This document shows, in pieces, positions 58,513-64,000 of a stretch of DNA of 64,000 bases. Position 1 is the first letter of the stretch. The number at the start of each line of letters is the position of its first letter. Source of the DNA: Metaphire vulgaris. Taxonomy: Eukaryota; Annelida; Clitellata; Crassiclitellata; Megascolecidae. Below the pieces are notes generated by a model that was not told the origin of the DNA, did not search any database, and was given only the letters and a program-made list of their open reading frames with translations. The stretch lies in contig CM030836.1 of NCBI GenBank assembly GCA_018105865.1, positions 20,942,443 through 21,006,442 on the forward strand, written 5' to 3'. Position numbers and translations under genes: made by a program.

Positions 58513-60805
58513 CAATGTTCCCTCTAAATTTTGTTGAGTGTGCGCGGAAAAGTATATTGCCTGAGCGGCACACTTTCATGCCTGAGCACCTGAATTGTTT
58601 CACAGATGTCACCCAAGACAAAACACAAAGTGACGGATTTTTCTACTCCACTGACATCACTGCAAGGTGTTTGAAGGTTCTAAATAGAAATTTGGGTGAA
58701 ATATCGACATGAATTTTTGGGTCGCCCGAAAATTTTTCATGGACTATATAGTCCAGGGTTTTTTTTTCGAAATTTGAGCGAAAATTTGTGGTGTCGTAGA
58801 GATTTCATATTTGCACCGATTGAAGCCCCGTCGATGTCTACAAGGAATCTGGACCCGCATTTTGGATATCTATCAGATATCTGACTGCTTTAAAGGTTTG
58901 AAAATCTATAAAATGTATAGCCACCATTATTATATTTTGCAATATAGACACATTGATAGGGTGGAAAGTGACGGATTTTTCTACTCCACTGACATCACTG
59001 CAAGGTGTTTGAAGGTTCTAAATAGAAATTTGGGTGAAATATCGACATGAATTTCTGGGTCGCCCGAAAATGTTTCATGGACTATAGTCCAGGGTTTTTT
59101 TTTTCGAAATTTGAGCGAAAATTTGAGGTGTCGTAGAGATTTCATATTTGCACCGATTGAAGCCCCGTCGATGTCTACAAGGAATCTGGACCCGCATTTT
59201 GGATATCTATCAGATATCTGACTGCTTTAACGGTTTGAAAATCTATAAAATGTATAGCCACCATTATTATATTTTGCAATATAGACACATTGATAGGGTG
59301 GAAAGTGACGGATTTTTCTACTCCACTGACATCACTGCAAGGTGTCTGAAGGTTCTAAATAGAAATTTGGGTGAAATATCGACATGAATTTTTGGGTCGC
59401 CCGAAAATTTTTCATGGACTATAATAGTCCAGGGTTTTTTTTCGAAATTTGAGCGAAAATTTGTGGTGTCGTAGAGATTTCATATTTGCACCGATTGAAG
59501 CCCCGTCGATGTCTACAAGGAATCTGGACCTGTATTTTGGATATCTATCAGATATCTGACTGCTTTAACGGTTTGAAAATCTATAAAATGTATAGCCACC
59601 ATTATTATATTTTGCAATATAGACACATTGATAGGGTGGAAAGTGACGGATTTTTCTACTCCACTGACATCACTGCAAGGTGTTTGAAGGTTCTAAATAG
59701 AAATTTGGGTGAAATATCGACATGAATTTCTGGGTCGCCCGAAAATTTTTCATGGACTATAGTCCAGGGTTTTTTTTCGAAATTTGAGCGAAAATTTGTG
59801 GTGTCGTAGAGATTTCATATTTGCACCGATTGAAGCCCAGTCGATGTCTACAAGGAATCTGGACCCGCATTTTGGATATCTATCAGATATCTGACTGCTT
59901 TAATGGTTTGAAAATCTATAAAATGTATAGCCACCATTATTATATTTTGCAATATAGACACATTGATAGGGTGGAAAGTGACGGATTTTTCTACTCCACT
60001 GACATCACTGCAAGGTGTCTGAAGGTTCTAAATAGAAATTTGGGTGAAATATCGACATGAATTTTTGGGTCGCCCGAAAATTTTTCATGGACTATAGTCC
60101 AGGGTTTTTTTCGAAATTTGAGCGAAAATTTGTGGTGTCGTAGAGATTTCATATTTGCACCGATTGAAGCCCCGTCGATGTCTACAAGGAATCTGGACCT
60201 GCATTTTGGATATCTATCAGATATCTGACTGCTTTAACGGTTTGAAAATCTATAAAATGTATAGCCACCATTATTATATTTTGCAATATAGGCCCTAGAC
60301 ACATTGATAGGGTGGAAAGTGACGGATTTTTCTACTCCACTGACATCACTGCAAGGTGTTTGAAGGTTCTAAATAGAAATTTGGGTGAAATATCGACATG
60401 AATTTTTGGGTTGCCCGAAAATTTTTCATGGATTTTTCATGGATTTTCATGGATTCCAGGGTTTTTTTTCGAAATTTGAGCGAAAATTTGTGGTGTCGTA
60501 GAGATTTCATATTTGCACCGATTGAAGCCCCGTCGATGTCTACAAGGAATCTGTCCCAATGTTCCCTCTAAATTTTGTTGATTGTGCGCGGAAAAGTATC
60601 AGTGCCTGAGCGGCACACTTTCATGCCTGAGCACCTGAATTGTTTCACAGATGTCACCCAAGACAAAACACAACAAAATCAGTGTTTTTGAAACTCAAAA
60701 TCACTGCATGCCTGAGCACCTGCTGGAAATTGCTGCGTGGCGTTTTTGAAACTTGTCATGTCTTGCTGCGGCTGCGCGCAGGCACGCAGCTTAGAGGGAA
60801 CTTTG
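58513..60805. mobile_element. hAT-like element carrying a satellite array (2.29 kb)
   Basis: Perfect 8-bp duplications CTCAAAAC lie at 58505-58512 and 60806-60813. The ends are CAATGTTCCCTCTAA and TTAGAGGGAACTTTG, inverted with one mismatch. The first ~117 bases (with 'gcctgagcggcacactttca' and 'tgtcacccaagacaaaacac') are repeated at 60553-60673, and between the two copies sits the satellite array. A plain ~250-bp MITE (60553-60805) is thus complete on its own, and the rest looks like an added block of left end plus array. No transposase. Confidence 0.88.
58629..60552 (+). repeat. Tandem satellite array, ~337-bp unit, ~5.7 copies
   Basis: The landmark 'gtgacggatttttctact' recurs near 58630, 58967, 59306, 59644, 59979 and 60322, and 'caccgattgaagcccc' near 58816, 59153, 59491, 59826, 60160 and 60518. 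The spacing is 334-343 bases. Units differ by only a few substitutions, variable T-run lengths, and two local changes in the last unit (extra bases near 60290 and repeated 'tttttcatgga' near 60425). A 79-codon open frame recurs in four units as a by-product of their similarity. Confidence 0.95.
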
Positions 60806-60813
60806 CTCAAAAC

Positions 60814-61310
60814 TAGAGATGATGGGACAAATATTAGAACATTTTTGAAATCAAGGCAGCAACAATTACTGATGAACACGTCTTACATTTCAGGCCCCAA
60901 ATTGTGTGTTGACCAGTGTAATCAGCAACATTAGACAGTAGTCTGCTTAATTTATATTCAATTAACTGGTTAATTAACTGGACAATTTCCTAAATCTACG
61001 GGAAAGTAGCGTCAGCCTCAAAGTTATCGTCCATACATGTATTATTCTGTATTGCATGCCATGTTTTCAACATTGATGGAAACCAATTCACAGACTGAAC
61101 TTACACATTTTAAAATAGAAACCTGAACTAAGAAATCTTGAACAAAACAAACAAATAAATCAGTTTTACAACACACTTCAGCAGAAAGAACTCTGCTTAT
61201 TCAGCACAGAGACTTAGGTCTAAATGTATGCATTATAATATGGTAGCGAAAGTACTCTCTGTTACACACTAATGACTTTTAAATGTACAGTACAGTATAC
61301 CAGTGCTCAG
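60814..61310. other. Intergenic sequence without recognised features
   Basis: AT-rich, no coding match and no clear repeat termini. Confidence 0.5.
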
Positions 61311-61640
61311 GGCCGATCGAGAGGGGGGATGCACAGGGGCCCGGCGGTCTTGAGGGGCCCGGGCCGATGATACATGTGCATTGGGGCCCAGCGAGGAAAA
61401 GGGGGCCCAGACCTGTGGTCATCAAAAGAACAAAAGATGGAACAGCATGAAAAAAGCGACAAGCAAAAAAAAGATCATCATAAGTTTTTGAGAGCTGCAA
61501 CAAAACAGTCTGTCGGTTTGGCGGTGAAAGCAATGATGAGCAAAAAAAGAGGTCGTCAGCTATTTTCAAGACTTGTCAGGGGCCCGCCGGCCATTCTGCA
61601 CAGGGGCCCGGAATTTCTCTTGGCGGGTCTGCTGGTACTG
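61311..61640. repeat. Dispersed repeat related to 4010-4255
   Basis: GC-rich outer parts ('gatgcacaggggcccgg' on the left, 'ctgcacaggggcccggaatt' on the right) are inverted around a core carrying 'gacaagcaaaaaaaagatca' and 'gatgagcaaaaaaagaggtc'. Exact ends and target duplication are unclear. Confidence 0.55.
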
Positions 61641-61833
61641 CAGAGTAGTGACATATCAAAGACAGAATTGTATGCATGAAAATACACAAAACCTTTAATC
61701 AAATACCTAAACTTAGAAAGCAAATAAATTATTGCAAGTAGGGAACATCAGAAGTAAATGTTTTACTCCTTGTCACTGTGTGAGGTTTGAATACAAATAC
61801 ATGTACAGTTTATATTACATCCAAAAACCTAAA

Positions 61834-61839
61834 TTTATT
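61834..61839 (-). promoter_or_regulatory. Candidate poly(A) signal of the cyclophilin gene
   Basis: AATAAA on the minus strand, about 175 bases after the TAG at 62012-62014. Other AT-rich hexamers occur further downstream. Confidence 0.45.
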
Positions 61840-62011
61840 CTTAAACTTTTTTAGTAAATGTAGAAAGAAAATTCACAAATGCTGCCAAACATTTAGAATG
61901 GATGACTATATTGAAAGCACATCTATTGTAACTTCCAACTAATCTCTGTTACTACGTGCCTAAACAACAGTTGCAGATGATCAAAAGGCTGAAAAGGCTT
62001 CTGGTCGGCAA

Positions 62012-63756
62012 CTATTTCAGGACTCCGCAGTCTTCGATGACCACCTCTGCCTTTGGGTCCCCGCCTTCTGTTCCTTGACCTTCCATTTTCTGGACCACAT
62101 CGTACCCGTCAGTGACCTGACCAAACACCACGTGTTTACCATCGAGCCTACAATATCATATAAATAATGAATAAAAACCCAGTTCAAGCACATACATACA
62201 ATTACCAAGACAAAGTCCTCCAACCAGAAAAGTTGCTTTCGTCTAAACCATCGAAAATGCATAAATTGTAACTCATAAAAGAATTCAGCTTTAACTTATA
62301 CAAAGGCTTTTCAATCATAAATGTTTTGCTGCTTCAAAGAGCTTTGAGTTTTACTTGATATGGGGCCAACAGATTTTATGCAAAGTAACAGACCAATCAG
62401 TTTTCTCTGTGGTGATGAAGAATTGGGAGCCATTAGTGTTTGGTCCTGCATTGGCCATTGACAGCAATCCTAAAACAGGTATTCACAAACAAAACAGTAA
62501 CTCAACCACACAAGCAAGAAGGCACCAAATTTTCAAGTCCGTTCAAACCATTTGCCAACATTCAAGGAAAAAAATGTATGGCATACGTTGGGCGTAACCA
62601 GGAATGGCCAAAGGTCCACTGACCATCACTTCAACAAAAATATTTTATTATTAACAATTTCTAACACTCTTATTAACATGAACAATTTTCTCAATACCAG
62701 GACAAAAATCCACCTATAAAAACTGTCACCAAATATTTGTACAACTAAGCAAACAAAGACATATCTGCCCAGCAAGAAAATATCAGGAATTTTTAACAAA
62801 GAGCTATGCCTACGCTGCCCAAGAAAAGTCCTGCCCATGTCTACATGAAGAGCATGCTTACCTGGCTTTGTATGTGCAACTAAGAAGTTCTCATCCTCGA
62901 ACTTTTCCCCGTAGATGCTCTTTCCTCCCGTTCCATTTCCTCGGGTGAAATCCCCGCCCTGGCACATGAACTCAGGAATAATGCGGTGGAAACGACTTCC
63001 TTTGAATCCAAAACCCTTCTCACCAGAACATAATGCGCGGAAGTTCTCTGAAAAAGAAAGAAATAAATCCATGAAATCTGATGGAGCCACTATCATAAAG
63101 CCCAGAGCATCAGTCAGCAGTGCACCAAACTCAATCCGAATTGGGCTAAATCAGTTGTCTAACACAATACAAAATTAGCTGAAAGAAACAGTTTATATCA
63201 GTTATAGTAATCATAGGGACCACAAAGGTTCTAGGGACACAGGACCTGGCAATGACCAGTTGGGAACCAAGCGTATTCCTAGCCTTTAGTAATTCGAGGC
63301 TTTTCCTATTTAAATACAATCATTACCAGACATTCCAACTACATTCTTTGTCATTTTATAAAATGGCTAGAAATACTGACTGCATTCATGATCCCAATAA
63401 TCAAAATCAATTGGGAAAACAAATAAAACCAGTGCAATGCCCACCTTTATTTTATCATTGGTGACTGCTACATATGTTGACTATTCTTCAAGATAAGTAA
63501 TTCACAGCAATTGAAATGCCACAATTTTTGAGATAAAATACATAATTGATCAGCATAGGGTCCATTTACAGCTGTTCAGCAATAAGTAACTAATGTGAAG
63601 GAGTGAGACAGTGAGAGCAGCAAATTAAGTGAGGTTCACTCTTTGAAAGTTTACCCAAACAAGTTTAAAGTGAATTAGTGTAGGGACACTAAAATCTGCC
63701 TTCGATAAAAATTCAAAGACCTCACCTGCTGTCTTTGGAACAATATTCTTGAACAA
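62012..63756 (-). CDS. PPIA: Cyclophilin A-like peptidyl-prolyl isomerase, last four exons
   Basis: It catalyses cis-trans isomerisation of peptidyl-proline bonds, mostly in the cytosol. Minus-strand exons, in order: 63726-63756 (31 nt), 62862-63047, 62394-62469, 62012-62147; all phases agree. Seen: [36 protein letters not shown] with the catalytic Arg, [44 protein letters not shown] with the Trp that contacts cyclosporin in CypA, ending DCGVLK. The first exon (about 23-25 residues in CypA) is not found up to base 64000 and should lie beyond the right edge. The 31-nt exon equals the small second exon I recall for mammalian PPIA. There is no signal peptide evidence, since the N-terminus is missing; a secreted or organellar paralogue cannot be excluded. 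Intact and conserved, so probably functional. Confidence 0.93.
63048..63725 (-). other. Cyclophilin intron between the 31-nt exon and the next
   Basis: Ordinary AT-rich intronic sequence. It starts GTGAGG and ends TTTCAG on the minus strand. No embedded gene seen. Confidence 0.75.
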
Positions 63757-63783
63757 CTACAAACATATCATTAAAACTAAATT

Positions 63784-63790
63784 ATATATA

Positions 63791-63883
<93 letters not shown>
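63784..63883. repeat. (AT)n microsatellite
   Basis: About 100 bases of AT with one early interruption, in the cyclophilin first intron. Confidence 0.95.
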
Positions 63884-63886
<3 letters not shown>

Positions 63887-63960
63887 TTACATATACATAC
63901 AATATACAGACAGGCAGACAATCAATTTGCTTACAGATATAAAATATTTAAAAAAATATT

Positions 63961-64000
63961 GAGGGGCACGGTGGTCAAGTGGTTATAAGTATGATGGGCT
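63961..64000 (+). mobile_element. Possible start of a tRNA-derived SINE, cut by the window end
   Basis: TGGTCAAGTGGTTA near 63971 resembles a polymerase III A box. No B box is visible before the sequence ends. It could also be a tRNA gene fragment or chance. Confidence 0.3.

Noticed and set aside
58811..60060. Four similar 79-codon ORFs, which could suggest a protein family
   Set aside because: They are the same frame of consecutive satellite units, no domain is recognisable, and differences fall without codon-position bias that I can see.
58629..60552. Tandem repeat that might be a CRISPR-like array
   Set aside because: The whole 337-bp unit is repeated with no unique spacers, in an animal gene region.

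Overview
This is nuclear DNA from an animal. The coding segments are split by GT-AG (and at least one GC-AG) introns, coding density is very low, and microsatellites and small terminal-inverted-repeat (TIR) transposons are abundant. Five animal gene families are recognisable by translation. A STAP-type PH-SH2 adaptor, MAP1, heparan-sulfate 6-O-sulfotransferase and a clan-2 P450, together with many copies of the palindrome TAGGCCTA, suggest a marine invertebrate. A deuterostome such as a hemichordate or echinoderm is my best guess, and that is inference only.

Layout. 1-16.1 kb: two exons (minus strand) of a heparan-sulfate 6-O-sulfotransferase separated by a 14.7-kb intron; the 3' part of the gene lies left of the window. 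16.1-19.1 kb: intergenic DNA with a LINE remnant and a ~0.5-kb CAG array. 19.1-25.6 kb: a STAP-like adaptor gene (plus strand). 28.0-49.3 kb: a MAP1/futsch-type gene (plus), with a small first exon, a 12.7-kb intron, a 99-nt exon and a 5.4-kb last exon broken by at least four frameshifts. 53.0-56.5 kb: a complete five-exon cytochrome P450 of about 488 aa (plus). 56.5-60.8 kb: a cluster of nested hAT-like elements, one of which carries a ~337-bp satellite array. 62.0-63.8 kb: the last four exons of a cyclophilin A-like gene (minus), whose first exon lies right of the window.

The genes show no operon-like or pathway relationship. They act separately: Golgi sulfation, tyrosine-kinase signalling, microtubule binding, haem mono-oxygenation and prolyl isomerisation. 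The most striking non-genic signal is the hAT-type element content. Seven elements keep perfect 8-bp target-site duplications, one has captured or generated a satellite array, and several unrelated repeats share an internal 'GACAAGCAAAAA' module. Exon boundaries were deduced by hand from splice signals, phase continuity and family resemblance; none was checked against transcripts.
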